A DNA stretch of 64,000 bases from Eutreptiella sp. 'Long Island Sound 2002' (taxonomy: Eukaryota; Euglenozoa; Euglenophyceae; Eutreptiales; Eutreptiaceae), in NCBI GenBank assembly GCA_964036045.1, contig OZ038387.1, positions 56,638,427-56,702,426 of the forward strand. Reading direction: 5' to 3'. The notes beneath the pieces were generated by a model. It saw nothing but the letters and a program-made list of their open reading frames with translations. It did no database searches and was not told the DNA's origin. Below, piece after piece: positions 18,706 to 29,600 of this stretch (positions are counted from its first letter, which is position 1; every line of letters starts with the position of its first letter). The position numbers and the translations under genes were made by a program.

Positions 18706-19935
18706 GTGCCGTGCCGTGGGCAGTGCCGTGTGGTGCTCTGCGGGGGGGGGGGGGGGAGGGGGTGGGGGGCCGGCTGTGGCGTCAGCCCCGCACGGCCGGG
18801 GGTCCGCGGCCATCCACCGGCATTGGGAGGGGAGGCGGGGGAGCCACGCGGCCCACGCGTCGCGCCACAGCTCCCAGTCTGGGACGGGGCTCAGGGCCCT
18901 GGGCCCCCGGGGGTCGTCGAGCGGTGCCGGGGGCAGCCGCACCAGATGGACCCCCGTAACGGCGGTGACCTCCTGTGTGCGCAGGAAGGTGTGTACTCCG
19001 TCCCGCGCCGCGGGCGCCGGGAGGGGGGGGCGGGGTACAGGTGTGGCCCCATAGAGGTGGGTGGGGGTGATCCCCAGGATCCGCCCCGAGCCCCCGCGGG
19101 ACACGACGACGAGGAGGAGGAGGGGGGTGCCAGGGCACTCTTGCCAGAGGACCTGCCCCCTGTGGTGGGCACCCCTGGTCCTGGAGAGGGGGGGGGACAG
19201 GTCTGGGTTAGCCCAGCCGCGGGGCGCGTGCGTCGCCGGTGGGAGGGCGGGGCACCAAGTGGGCTCCCTGGGGAACGCCTCGTAGACGACGGCGTACGGA
19301 GGGGTAGGCCCGGTGCCGTCATACACCGGGTTGGTCGGCCGGGGGCGGGCGGACGCCTCGTCCGCGCCTTCCACGAACACCGTGACCTGGCCCACCTCCA
19401 GGTCCTCGTCCGGCGGGTGTAGAAGGTGGAGCGCCGCATCCAGCTCGGACACTCCCCCCGGGTACGTGGCCCGCGCCTGGTTCAGGTACGGGGCCGCGTC
19501 CCCGGGGTAGCGCGTCCTGAGGGCGTGCAGCAGGGCTGGGGCGCTACTGCGGAGGGACATGGCAGACCCCGCTCCCGTCAGCCGGAGGGCGTCCCCCATG
19601 GACAGGGGCCGGCCCGACCGATTGGACTCGCGCCACTCCATCCAGTGCCCGTAGAGGGCCGCTTCCGGGCTGATGAGCCCCGGCCGGACGGCGTTCACGA
19701 TCCGGTGCATTGCCGGGAGCAACGTAGGGGCTCCCGCTCCGTTCAGGGCGCGGACGGCCGGGAGGGCGGTCTCGTTGAGGAAGGCCCTCGCACTGCCCTC
19801 CGGGTCGCACCGTGCGGCAGCGTGCGCTCCTTTTGCCTCCGCCACCGCGTCCGCCACCAGGCCCCGGACGGCCGCCTCCTGCGCTTTGCGGCGGGCCCTG
19901 GCGTGCCCCGGCCCATCCCGTGGTCGGCGTGGCAT
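18703..19935 (-). CDS. ORF C: unknown protein of the LINE-like element
   Basis: The ATG at 19935 (MPRRPRDG) gives 410 aa. The open frame extends upstream to 20193, overlapping ORF B, but this Met lies just after the ORF B stop and is preferred. The N-terminal 150 aa is helical and Ala-rich (KAQEAAVRGLVADAVAEAKGA). It is followed by YGHWMEWRESNRSGR, a hydrophobic patch (LLLLVVVSRG) and a Pro-rich tail. No catalytic motif or known family was recognised. It lies 38 nt downstream of ORF B and overlaps ORF D by one base. Confidence 0.6.
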   Translation of the reverse strand: MPRRPRDGPGHARARRKAQEAAVRGLVADAVAEAKGAHAAARCDPEGSARAFLNETALPAVRALNGAGAPTLLPAMHRIVNAVRPGLISPEAALYGHWMEWRESNRSGRPLSMGDALRLTGAGSAMSLRSSAPALLHALRTRYPGDAAPYLNQARATYPGGVSELDAALHLLHPPDEDLEVGQVTVFVEGADEASARPRPTNPVYDGTGPTPPYAVVYEAFPREPTWCPALPPATHAPRGWANPDLSPPLSRTRGAHHRGQVLWQECPGTPLLLLVVVSRGGSGRILGITPTHLYGATPVPRPPLPAPAARDGVHTFLRTQEVTAVTGVHLVRLPPAPLDDPRGPRALSPVPDWELWRDAWAAWLPRLPSQCRWMAADPRPCGADATAGPPPPPPPPPAEHHTALPTARH

Positions 19936-19973
19936 GGTGCTGCGGGCTCTGCAAAGGGTGGCGGCGGGTGGGG

Positions 19974-22900
19974 TTAGGGGGCGAACACGTGCGACAGGTG
20001 CGCAATGGATGTGGGGTCCCGCAGGTGCACGTGGATCCATAGAAGGGCAGCGCCCGCGGGGCCCGCCTGTTCGTGTGAGGGGGTGTGTGCCCCCTCGATG
20101 CGCCGGCGCAAGGCCTCCTCCTCTGTGCGCCTGCGTGGACCTGCGGGAGGTTCGGGCCAGGGGCACGCGGCTACCTGGGTGCACCGCTCGCACCTGTTGG
20201 CGCCTGTCGCTGCTGCGGAGGACACCGTGTCACACTCTCCGCAGAGTCGGCAGGTGTGCGGGAGGTGGGAGGGCGGCGACCAAGGGTCGAGATGGCGGAG
20301 CCAGAGGTCGTCCCACCTCTGTCGGAGGGGGTCCCGGATCTCCAGCAAGCGGGCGCGGACGCGGCGCCGGTAGTCCTTGCCAAGCGTCTTCCGCTGGACC
20401 TCCTGCCACGTGTCGCCGGGGAGGATCCCGTGGTCGTGGAAGGCGGCGATGAGGTCGTCCCACGACGGGCGGGGGTGCCCCTGGGGGGGGCTCGCCATGT
20501 ACACGTGGCGCCCGGTGAGGTGGGGCGTCAGCGCGTCCCATTGGCACCCGTTCGCGGTGTCCCTGTGGAGGAGGGCCAGTAGGGTGCCGTCCGCGACCGC
20601 TTCCCACCCCACTCGCAGCCCTTCGCAGCCGTCCAGTTCCTGGCGCAGCGCGGCTGCGATACCGGTGGGGAGCATGAGGAGTAAGGGCCCCTGGGTGTCG
20701 CCCAGCCGGGACAGGGCGTCGTCGTATACCGGCCCCCCCGCTTTGAAGTGCGCCACGGTGAGTTGGGTGGCCCCGTCCTCTGGGGGTTGCCACCGGACGG
20801 TGGCCGCAGCGTGTCCCCACGTGCGTATCTCCGTGGCCCGGAGCACGTTGGCGGTGTGAAGGACGATGCGGGGCGGGACGGGCGTCCTGACGAGTGAGGA
20901 TACGTCCCCAGTCCATCCCGTTTGCGGCCCCGGGGCCGCCTGCAGCCATTCCCCTGTCGCCGCGTCCCACAGGTGGTCAGGTCCCGCCCCTCGGACCATG
21001 GTGGGTCTCGGCCGGGTGTCCGGCCCCCACCCCCGGAGCGGGATGGCGGCGTATCGTTGCGCAGGGGTCTCCGGGGCGCGCGTGGCGGCGCACCACCGGT
21101 CCCACTCCCGCGCCCACTCCTCTCCCACGATGCGCGCCTCCCATGCGGTCATGGAGCCGCGCCCGATGATCCACGGTGGGAAAAGGGCGTCTTGCAGGTG
21201 CCTCGAGAACCCCCCCGGCAGGTCCTGATACGGGTGGGGGCCCTCTTGGAGTGGGCACTCCAGAGTGCCATTCACAACACGGAGGGAGGCTACGAAGTCC
21301 TTGTCAGGGCGCGGGGGAGGGGGAGGGTGGTCGCCCTCCGCCGCAGTGAGCCACCGGTGCGCCCGGGCCGCCGCGCTTAGGGGGTCGTGGAGGAGTTGCT
21401 CCAGCCGGTGGTTGCGAAGCTCCCACGCGAAGTCCCCTAGCCGGAGCATGTGGTGGAGGAAGTCGTCCACCGAGGTCCCTCCCGGCGGGTCGTATCGGGT
21501 TATGGCGCGGAGCTGCGCCTCCGCGTCCTCGGGCACCAGTCCGGAGCAGAACACCTCCGTCCACGTGGCGCCTGCGGAGCGCCACGAGGCCACCCACAGG
21601 GCCTTGTCCCCAGGTGGGAGGTGGCGGGCCGCCTCGTGCACCGCCTGGCGGTAGTGGGGCCAGAGGAGCCGCGAGTGGGTGCAGCCCACGTGCATGTGCA
21701 CCGGGGTCTCTTCCGGGCCGCAACAGAAAAGGCACGGCTGCGGGACGATGGTGACGCCGGAGAGCCGCTCCTTCCGGACGCGGAGCCTGCGCTGCACCGG
21801 CGTGTGGCCGTCTCGGGCCCGCAGCGCCCGGCGGTTGGTGGCCGCCGCGGTGAGGTCCCGGGCGTGGACGTAGGCCGTGGCGTGGGCCGCGCCCAGAGGT
21901 GTGTGTCCCCGGTGCGTCAGCGCATGGTCCGTCTGCGCCCGTTGTGCGACCTCGCCGAGCACCCGCATCGTGGGGGGCCGTAGATCGAGATGGCCGTCAC
22001 GGCCGGCGACGATGAGTTGGGCGTGGCCAGGGTCCGGGGGCGTGTTCTGCAAGACGGTGTCCTGGGACGCCGCCCAGTCCGCCTTGTGCAGTAGGGCGTC
22101 ACTGTGGTGCGAGGTGGCTCGGACGTACCAGAACGGGTGCCCGGCGTGTTGCCCCCGCGCGCACAGGCCGTCCCGGAGCCACCTCAGGGGCATCTGGTTG
22201 ACCACCTTCGCTGCGCCCGCGGGGACCCCCGTGGTTCGCTCGCGATCTGCGTGCCGTAGGAGGTGGAGGATGACCTCGGCGTCCACCGTGTGGACCCATG
22301 GTCTGTGTGCACCGTAATGTAGGGGGAGGGAGGCGGCCACCCCCTCTCCGTCAGGCACCGTGCCCGAGATGGCCACCGCCCACGTGCGGGTGAGGTCGGC
22401 GGCGAGAGCGACGCTGGTGGCGTGTTTGCAGGGTCCGCCCCCGGATGCGTCAGAGGAGGTGTGTCCCCAGGCCTCCGGGATCCAGTAGTATCCGGTGGGG
22501 CTGAGCCACCCCGCGTTGAGGTCGGTGGAGTGCCACCGGACGTCGGGGTGGCTGTGGGTCAGTTGGTCCATGCTCAGCGCCCTGGTGTCGCCTGGGCTGA
22601 TCGCCGGGTGGTCGTGCAGCCGGATCTCCGCTCCGGCGACCGTGCTTGCCCAGGACCGTAGCGCCGTCACATGTTCCTTGAGCCACGCCGGGCCTCCGCG
22701 CTGGTGTACCACCAAGTGTCCTGTGTCCTCCGGACGGTCCTCCAGCGCGTGCACCGCCATGTGTGGGTCGTGCGGCACCCCCGTAGCCACCAGTAGGGCG
22801 GTGCCACGGGGGAGTCCACGGGGTTCGGGCTGGCCTGCCCCCACTTGCACTATCACCCACTCGGCCCGGAGCTGCGCTTGTCGCGCCGCTTGGGTGCACT

Positions 22901-25900
22901 GGTCGTCTGTGGTCACCAGCCACAACGGCATCGGCGCGTGGGGCCGGGGGCGTAAGGGCTCTGGCCACGCCACGTCCGCGTTGGGCTCTTGGTGCTCGCT
23001 TTCCGCGAGTACGTCGCGGAGGATGTACATGAGGGCCGCCGGCGGGTGGTACGCCGCCCCCCGCGTGGGGGGGGACAGGCCGTTCCGGCGGCGGTAGCCC
23101 CCGACGTGGAGGTGCAGGCCGTCTGGGGTCACCCGTGGGCCGGTGTGGGCGTCCTGCTTAGCCCTCGTGGGGTGGACGAGTCTCAGGCGGGGGTCCCGTG
23201 TGCCGGTGGTGTGGAAGAGGTGGGCCAGGGCATCGCGCCACCCGGGGTGGTTGGTGGGCCCTTGCTCATGGCGGCAATAATGGAGGTGTTTATCGGCGCA
23301 TTGGTCGAGGCACTCCCGCACCGCCGTCGGCCACGGATCGTCGTTGTCGGGGAAGGGGTGGCGTGGCCCGTGGTGCCCATGCCACGGCGTTGCGTGTGGC
23401 ACCGTCAGGCGGCACGTGTCGCGGTGTCGCAGCTTGGCGGTGCGCAGCGTGACGATTTTGCCCGGCGGGGACTGTAGTTGGACATGAGCCGCCCTGGGGC
23501 ACTCGATGGGGTTGTACATCCCCACTCCCAGGGCGGCCAGGGCCCGGGGTATGCGCTGGACCCAGTCGCCTCCCGCCAGAGTTGCGAACTCCGGGACGGG
23601 GTAGTGCACCTCAGGGCATATTCCGTGCGCGCCGGCTATCTCCCAGAACATCTTGGTGACCTCCGCGCGCACGGAGGTTGCGCGGTGGAGGACGAGTGTA
23701 CCCACGAGGGCCACCGCTGCCTGCTGGCACCGCGTTGGCACCCGTGTAAGCCCCAGGGTCCGGTCATCCTGCAGGCTGTCCCGCGAGGCGTCGAAGGCGT
23801 ATCGTGCCCTGTCCTTCGCGACCTGGACCGTGATGTGGTCCAGGTGGCGTGCAGTGTCGGAGTCGTCGGCGATGAAAGGGGCGACGTACTGCGTCACCCC
23901 TCCGAGGATCGCCAGGATGACGTCCTGCACCACTTTCGGTGGCGCGAGGGTGTTAAGGCACCAGTGGTGCACTGCCGCCAGGCGTAGCCGGTGCTTGCGC
24001 TGCAGGGAGAACTCCCCGTCCGGCTGCAGCTGGAGTCCCAGGTAGGGGACGGAGTCCGCCGCTGGTACCCAGTACCACGGGTTTTCCAGGTGGGGGCAGA
24101 GGCGTAGCTGCAGGCCCGGGACCCCCTCCGTGGTGGCCATGGCGCACTTGCGGGGGTTGAGCTCCATGCCCATCATCCCCAGGTACGCGGCCACCGCCTC
24201 CACGCCCTCGACGAAGTGCTGCAGCGTGTGGGCCACCACCAGCAAGTCGTCGATATAGGCCTGGATGAGGCCGTGCTCGGCTCCTCCCGGCGGGCGCAGG
24301 CGGTGCCCCTGTGCCCTGAGTAGAGGCTCCAGGAGGAGCGCGTACAGCAGTGGGCTCTCGGGGTTGCCCTGCCGGACGCCGCGTAGCATGTAGACGGGCT
24401 GCGTTAGCCCGTGTGCTGTGACGATGCGCAGCCTGGCGCACGTGTGGAGGAAGAGCAGGAGGTCAATGACGTCCGGCGGCACGGAGAAGTGGCGCAGGAT
24501 GAGGTGGAGGGCGCCGTGTGGGGCGGTGTCGAAGGCCTTGCGGGCGTCGAAGGAGAAGACGTAGTTGGGCCTTCCCCGCTGGAGCTGCCGCTGCGCCATG
24601 AACAGCGGGGGGCCTGTGTTGGAGCCAGGGAGGGCCCCCTGCTGCCAGTCGCTGACCACCCCGTGCCGTGTGAGCACCTCCGTGATGCGCTGGGTGAGGG
24701 GGCCCGTGAGCAGCTTCATGTCCAGCTGGCCCAGGGCTATGGGCCTGTAGTCGTCCAGTCTGGCAGAGCCCGGTACCTTGGGGCTGAGCCAGATGTGCGC
24801 GTCCCTCCAGTGCATCGGTGGCGGGGCGCCGCGGAGGATGGCCCGGTAGGAGTGGACCAGGAGCCACTGGACGGGTGCCGGGAGGGCCTTGATGAAGCGG
24901 GCCTCCACGTGGTTGGGGCCTGGGGCCTTGCCATCGGCCTTGTCCAGGGCGGACTTCAGGTCCTGCATGGAGTACTGCTGGACCTGTGTCCAGGCTCCCT
25001 CAGGGACCCGGGGGACGTGGCGGCCGAGGACCGCCTGGAAACCCGGGAGGTCCACCGGGCGTTTGTCATACAGTTCTCGCCAGAAGGCGCGAACTGCGAA
25101 CATCACGTCGTGGGCCTCCGTGAGGAGCGTTTGGGTGTTGGGAACCCGCACGTTCCAGAGGCCTGACGGGCCTGGGGCCTCTACCTCTATGGCTCCCCGC
25201 ACGGCTTTCCACCGCTGGGCGATGTCGGGGGCGTGGCGGCGCCAGAATTCCTTGATGGCGCGCTTGCGGTCTGCCGCCAGGAGGGCGCGGAGCTGGCGAA
25301 TGTCCTCCTCGAGGGCGGCTGCTTGCCTCTCCAGCTCCTCCTGCAGCTGGCCCTGCGTGGTCGGGCGGAACCCGGGCGACACACTCTGCAGTTCCTCCGT
25401 GAGCCGGAGCGCCGCCTCGGACCGGATGCCATGCCTGGCCGCGTCCGCCTGGTACGCTGCCGGGGCGCGCGCTGCCAGGGTGTCATAGCGGAGGACCGCT
25501 GCCTGGAGCTGCTTTCCGCTCTCCGGGGGGTCCCCCTCCGCCGGGTCCGTTCCCGCCGGAGACGGCTGCCGGCGTCCCACCACGCGCGCCAGGGCGTCAT
25601 GCGTCGCGTGGAGGTGTTCGAACACCTTGTCCACCGCAGCCGCGGGCATGGACCCGTAGTCGTGCTGCTCTGCGGGACCCAGCCAGGGCGCCAGTGAGGG
25701 TTCATCCTGCGCGGCGGTGACCGCCGCCCACAGGCAGTGTTGGACGGGCGCGGCCTCGGCGTCGTACGGGAGGAGGCGGCCTTCCGTGTGGCTGTAGGGG
25801 GTGGGCATCGCCGCCTGCCCCGCTGCGCTGAGGAGGCCCGGCAGGGCCAGGCGGACCGGGAGGTGGTCCGAGCCGACCACCTGGGGGTGTGCCATGCCGC

Positions 25901-26669
25901 GAGCCCAGACGCTCTCCCGCAGGGACCACGGCAGGAGGGGCTCGTTGACCAGGAAAGTGTCCACCCTGTGCTGGGACGGGTGGAGCGTGGGGGTCATGTC
26001 CTCCTCTCCGCCCGCCGCGGCTCTTCGGAAGCCGCAGGCTTCCCAGCCCGCTCGGAAATGCTCCGTGGCCGGGTTGGCGGGGACATCCATGTAGATGTTG
26101 GTGTCACCGGCGATGATCACCGGATGTCTCCCGCCGAGGCTGCGTGCCGTGGCATACATTTGTATGTCGGCCCAGAACGCCGCCCGTCCCGCCCACGGGG
26201 AGCAACCTGCTTGCGGCCCGTGGACGTTGATGAGGGTGAGGCCTCCCCCGTCCGTGCGGATCTCCAGGGCCGCGGCTTTCCCGGGGACAATTTCCGTGAA
26301 GCTGAGCACCTCGTGCTCCGCCACGTACTTGCTGCTGACCGCGGTGAGGAGGCCCCCCCCTCTCGAGGTGGAGGTGGCCCCCGTCTCCGCCAGCCGGCTG
26401 TTGAAGTAGGCGGTGTACCCCTTGTCCCGGAGCGCCGCGGCCACGTGCATCTCCTGCGCCCTGGTGGCGATCCCCGTTTCCTGGAGCATGATGGCAAAGC
26501 CCCCCTCCTGGGGCAGCATGCCGGTGATGAGGTGCTCCTTGTCGGTGCAGGCCGCCGGCCCCCTGCGCCGCCGGAGTGTGTCCCGGAGGGACCGGTCTGG
26601 CGGCACGAGGCCGTTGCGCAGGTTCCACGAGAGGAGCCACAGGGCGTCGCCCGTCGTGTCCTCCTGGAG
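19974..26669 (-). CDS. ORF B: AP endonuclease-reverse transcriptase-RNase H polyprotein
   Basis: About 2231 codons follow the in-frame TGA at 26670, closed by TAA. The AP endonuclease starts within 16 codons of the TGA (LLSWNLRNG), then MLQETG, the metal/catalytic AGDTNIYMD and SDHLPV. The RT lies at roughly residues 550-900, with DGKAPGPN, FSFDARKAFDT, RGVRQGNPESPLL and catalytic AYIDDLL (near 24250). RNase H-like SDASGGG is near 22445, with HHSDALLHKADWAAS. A Cys/His cluster CLFCCGPEETPVHMH is near 21710, and a second Cys motif CRLCGEC...CERC is near 20230. These parts nick the target and copy the RNA at the nick. The first ATG after the stop lies beyond WNLRNG, so a complete endonuclease needs readthrough or a non-AUG start. 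Confidence 0.85.
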   Translation of the reverse strand, partial: LQEDTTGDALWLLSWNLRNGLVPPDRSLRDTLRRRRGPAACTDKEHLITGMLPQEGGFAIMLQETGIATRAQEMHVAAALRDKGYTAYFNSRLAETGATSTSRGGGLLTAVSSKYVAEHEVLSFTEIVPGKAAALEIRTDGGGLTLINVHGPQAGCSPWAGRAAFWADIQMYATARSLGGRHPVIIAGDTNIYMDVPANPATEHFRAGWEACGFRRAAAGGEEDMTPTLHPSQHRVDTFLVNEPLLPWSLRESVWARGMAHPQVVGSDHLPVRLALPGLLSAAGQAAMPTPYSHTEGRLLPYDAEAAPVQHCLWAAVTAAQDEPSLAPWLGPAEQHDYGSMPAAAVDKVFEHLHATHDALARVVGRRQPSPAGTDPAEGDPPESGKQLQAAVLRYDTLAARAPAAYQADAARHGIRSEAALRLTEELQSVSPGFRPTTQGQLQEELERQAAALEEDIRQLRALLAADRKRAIKEFWRRHAPDIAQRWKAVRGAIEVEAPGPSGLWNVRVPNTQTLLTEAHDVMFAVRAFWRELYDKRPVDLPGFQAVLGRHVPRVPEGAWTQVQQYSMQDLKSALDKADGKAPGPNHVEARFIKALPAPVQWLLVHSYRAILRGAPPPMHWRDAHIWLSPKVPGSARLDDYRPIALGQLDMKLLTGPLTQRITEVLTRHGVVSDWQQGALPGSNTGPPLFMAQRQLQRGRPNYVFSFDARKAFDTAPHGALHLILRHFSVPPDVIDLLLFLHTCARLRIVTAHGLTQPVYMLRGVRQGNPESPLLYALLLEPLLRAQGHRLRPPGGAEHGLIQAYIDDLLVVAHTLQHFVEGVEAVAAYLGMMGMELNPRKCAMATTEGVPGLQLRLCPHLENPWYWVPAADSVPYLGLQLQPDGEFSLQRKHRLRLAAVHHWCLNTLAPPKVVQDVILAILGGVTQYVAPFIADDSDTARHLDHITVQVAKDRARYAFDASRDSLQDDRTLGLTRVPTRCQQAAVALVGTLVLHRATSVRAEVTKMFWEIAGAHGICPEVHYPVPEFATLAGGDWVQRIPRALAALGVGMYNPIECPRAAHVQLQSPPGKIVTLRTAKLRHRDTCRLTVPHATPWHGHHGPRHPFPDNDDPWPTAVRECLDQCADKHLHYCRHEQGPTNHPGWRDALAHLFHTTGTRDPRLRLVHPTRAKQDAHTGPRVTPDGLHLHVGGYRRRNGLSPPTRGAAYHPPAALMYILRDVLAESEHQEPNADVAWPEPLRPRPHAPMPLWLVTTDDQCTQAARQAQLRAEWVIVQVGAGQPEPRGLPRGTALLVATGVPHDPHMAVHALEDRPEDTGHLVVHQRGGPAWLKEHVTALRSWASTVAGAEIRLHDHPAISPGDTRALSMDQLTHSHPDVRWHSTDLNAGWLSPTGYYWIPEAWGHTSSDASGGGPCKHATSVALAADLTRTWAVAISGTVPDGEGVAASLPLHYGAHRPWVHTVDAEVILHLLRHADRERTTGVPAGAAKVVNQMPLRWLRDGLCARGQHAGHPFWYVRATSHHSDALLHKADWAASQDTVLQNTPPDPGHAQLIVAGRDGHLDLRPPTMRVLGEVAQRAQTDHALTHRGHTPLGAAHATAYVHARDLTAAATNRRALRARDGHTPVQRRLRVRKERLSGVTIVPQPCLFCCGPEETPVHMHVGCTHSRLLWPHYRQAVHEAARHLPPGDKALWVASWRSAGATWTEVFCSGLVPEDAEAQLRAITRYDPPGGTSVDDFLHHMLRLGDFAWELRNHRLEQLLHDPLSAAARAHRWLTAAEGDHPPPPPRPDKDFVASLRVVNGTLECPLQEGPHPYQDLPGGFSRHLQDALFPPWIIGRGSMTAWEARIVGEEWAREWDRWCAATRAPETPAQRYAAIPLRGWGPDTRPRPTMVRGAGPDHLWDAATGEWLQAAPGPQTGWTGDVSSLVRTPVPPRIVLHTANVLRATEIRTWGHAAATVRWQPPEDGATQLTVAHFKAGGPVYDDALSRLGDTQGPLLLMLPTGIAAALRQELDGCEGLRVGWEAVADGTLLALLHRDTANGCQWDALTPHLTGRHVYMASPPQGHPRPSWDDLIAAFHDHGILPGDTWQEVQRKTLGKDYRRRVRARLLEIRDPLRQRWDDLWLRHLDPWSPPSHLPHTCRLCGECDTVSSAAATGANRCERCTQVAACPWPEPPAGPRRRTEEEALRRRIEGAHTPSHEQAGPAGAALLWIHVHLRDPTSIAHLSHVFAP

Positions 26670-26672
26670 TCA
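26670..26672 (-). promoter_or_regulatory. In-frame TGA between ORF A and ORF B
   Basis: Context on the minus strand is GAT AGC TGA CTC CAG. ORF A and ORF B are in the same frame, with no other stop from 30365 to 19976. The next codons already encode the conserved endonuclease N terminus. The context TGA-CT is close to known leaky UGA-CUA sites. Readthrough would give a protein of about 3,460 residues. Confidence 0.65.
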
Positions 26673-29600
26673 GCTATCCCGCGTCGGCATCGCCGCCGGG
26701 TTCGCTGGTGCCGCCAGGGCATCTGGGTGCGCCGCATCCGCTGAGCCCGTTCCCAGCGGGGCCCACAAGGGGGCCCGGGGGACCAGGGGAGTCAGGGGGG
26801 CCAGGGGGGCCAGCCCCGCGGGGATGGACATGGGCCCTGGTGGGGCCGCACCGGCGGCCCCCGGGGCCGCTCCGGGTGCCTCCTCACCTCCATCTGCGTG
26901 GTCGGCTGCCTGGGGCGGGGGGCGCCGGGTGTACGGGGCGTGCCACGGGGACCTCCGTGCTCTCCCCTGCAGGATGTTGGCGGCCGCCTCCTTGCCGTCC
27001 GCCGGGGCCGCAGCGTGCACCGCGTGCCACGCCAGGTGTTCCAGCATCGCCCCGCTGGTGTAGTACTTGTCCGCACACAGGGGGCATTTCGTCGGCTCCG
27101 TGGCCCCTCGCGCCGGGGGGAGCTGCACCGACTTCCGAATGGCGCCCTCCGCCGCTGGTTCGAAGGGCAGGTTGGCCAGCAGCACCGTGTGTGGTGCCAG
27201 CGTGCGGCCCGGGGCCGCCGCATCGAGGGCTCGCGTCGCGGGCGCGGGCCCGAGGCCTCGGATGGCATCGCGCTGCACGTCTGCTTGCAGCCACGTTTGC
27301 CAGTGCGTGGAGCCGATTTGGCGGTCGGGTTTGCTCCTCCACCGCAGGTCGTGGAAGGCCTGTAGCCAGTGGTACACCGTGGTCGGGACCGCCAGCTGGA
27401 GCTCCAGGTCGGCGGGGTGCGCCGCTGCCGGCCACACTCCCGGCCTCGCCGCCCGGGCGTTGTCCTTCAGCCTGACCTGGAGCAGGAAGGCGTGGTGTTC
27501 GCCCTCCCGCAGCGCCTTGATGATCATGCGTGTGCAGTCTGCCACGCGGATCACGGCTTCGGGCCCCGGCAGGCGTTCAGGGTCGCAGACGACGACGTGC
27601 GCGTCCGCCGGGCTGAACATGCAGACCACCCACTGTGGGTTCTGCTGCCCCCGTTGGGCCACCGCCAGGGTAGCCGCTGGGCGGGCATGCGTGATGGGCC
27701 CCGCGTGGAGGTCCGGGACGTCCGTGGCCCTGATGGCGTCTCCCTGCCACGCGGCCCGTAGATGCTCCTCCTGGTCGGGGCTCCACACCAGTGCGGGGGG
27801 GTTGACCCACCCCGGTTCCTGCCTCTTGTTGGGGGCGCTGACCGTGTGCAGCAGGACCGCCAGCGGCCAGGGGTCCGCCGACATGTAGTAGGCCTGGGTG
27901 GGCCCCTGTCGCCAGTCGACGTGGGACAGGGGCGGGAATGCCCCTTGCCTGGCGGTGCTGTGCCAGACCGCCCATCGGCCTCCGGCCAGGACGTGCGACC
28001 GGTACCCTCCGGCGTGGCCGTGTACGATGGCTTGGTATCCTGCCGTCTGCAGTACCAGCGCCTCCCCCTGCTTAGGCCCGTGCGGGGGTGCGCCATCGCC
28101 CGCACCCCAGACGCGGGTGCGCCCGCGGAGTGTGGCATGCCACGGGTCTGGTGCATCGCGCTGGGGCCCTTGTATGCATCCCGCAATTTGCGCCGGGCCG
28201 TGGTGGTGGACGAAGCTCTCCCCGCCGTCTGCTAGCAAAGCCGCCGCGACGACGTATAGTTGCTCCGCCGTGAGGGGCGCCGTCGGCTCGTGTGTCGCGG
28301 CCGGCCGTCGGGGCCGCGTGTCGCGGCAGGGGACGTGGGGCAGCAGCTGCGCCGGCCACGCCGCCACTGGACCCATGGTGACGGCCGCGACCGCGGACGC
28401 CAGCGCCGTGCGGTCCGTGGGTCTGTACTGCCGGAGTCCCGTGGTATCTCGGGTGAGGTGCCTGCAGGCTGCCATCCAGGCCACCGCTCCGCAGTTCGTG
28501 CAGTCCGGTTCGGCACCGCTCGCATCGTCGCCTCCCCACTGCTGTACCGTGGTGGCGGTGTCGAGCGGGGGGCCCCGCTGTAGCGCCTCCGGGCCCTGCC
28601 CCGGCGGGAGGGCGGGCGGGATTGGCTGCGGGTAGTTTTGCGCGCCCCGGCGCTCCGGGTGCGTGTGGTACGGGTCCTGCCGGCGGTGTTCCGGGGCTGC
28701 CCGTGGCTGGAAGAGGAGCTGGTGCAGGTACCAGTGGCCCTCCGCGGCGGACGGATTGCGGAGCGTTAGCCACTGTTCCACCACGCCTCCTGGGTGCGCG
28801 GCCTCGACGCGGCGCTGCAACCCCAGGCGGCCTAGGCGGTTGGACGTGCCCGCGGGTGGGATGTGTGCCTGCGGGTAGAGCACCCGCAGCGGCTCCAGCG
28901 CCAGGTCCAGCACTTCGTCGTTGAGCTGCTTCGTGAGGGCCGACGCCCTGTGTAGGGCGTGGAGGACCCCGGGTGTGGGGGCCGTGAGCTGTTCGAGCAC
29001 CGGTCCCGGCGGGTACCGCGTACCCGGGTTCGTCAGCCACTCCCTGGTGTGGCTCAGTACGGCTTTCCACACGTCCCTTGTAAAGGCGTGCCGGGGGGCC
29101 AATGAGGGGACCATCCGTAGGAGGCGGTGGCACGCCGGCGGCGACCGCATGGGCTGTGGGGCGGCCGCCGTGATCCACCTGCACGCCGTGCCGGGCACGA
29201 TCGCCCCCCATTCCACGGTCCCCATGCCCTCGGCATGAATCAGCGCCTGGCCTTGGACCATGGGGAAATAGGGGCTCGAGCGCCCCTTCCCTTCCCTCCA
29301 CCGTACCCAGGCGGCCCCCGCCTGCAGGCTGCGGAGCAGGGCCACGCCGGGGAGGGGCGGCTGCGGGAAAGCCCCCTTGACGGCGTGGGTGGCGTGGGCC
29401 AAGGTGCCCATTGGTAAGTACCACAACGGGAGGGTCCAGGGGCCCGGCAGTGGTTGCGCCACCCCTGCGTCCCATCGCCACTCGGAGTCTGGCGGGGCGG
29501 CCGGGACCGTGCCCGTCTGCAGGAAGTGGCGTGCATACTTGTCGGGGTGCCGTTGGAGGGTTGCCGCGAGGCTGAGCCCCTCCGCCGCTGGTGCCACCGG

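Noticed and set aside
17853-19422. Plus-strand open frames opposite ORF C and ORF D
   Set aside because: They mirror the minus-strand ORFs. They are Ala/Arg/Gly compositional products with no domain.
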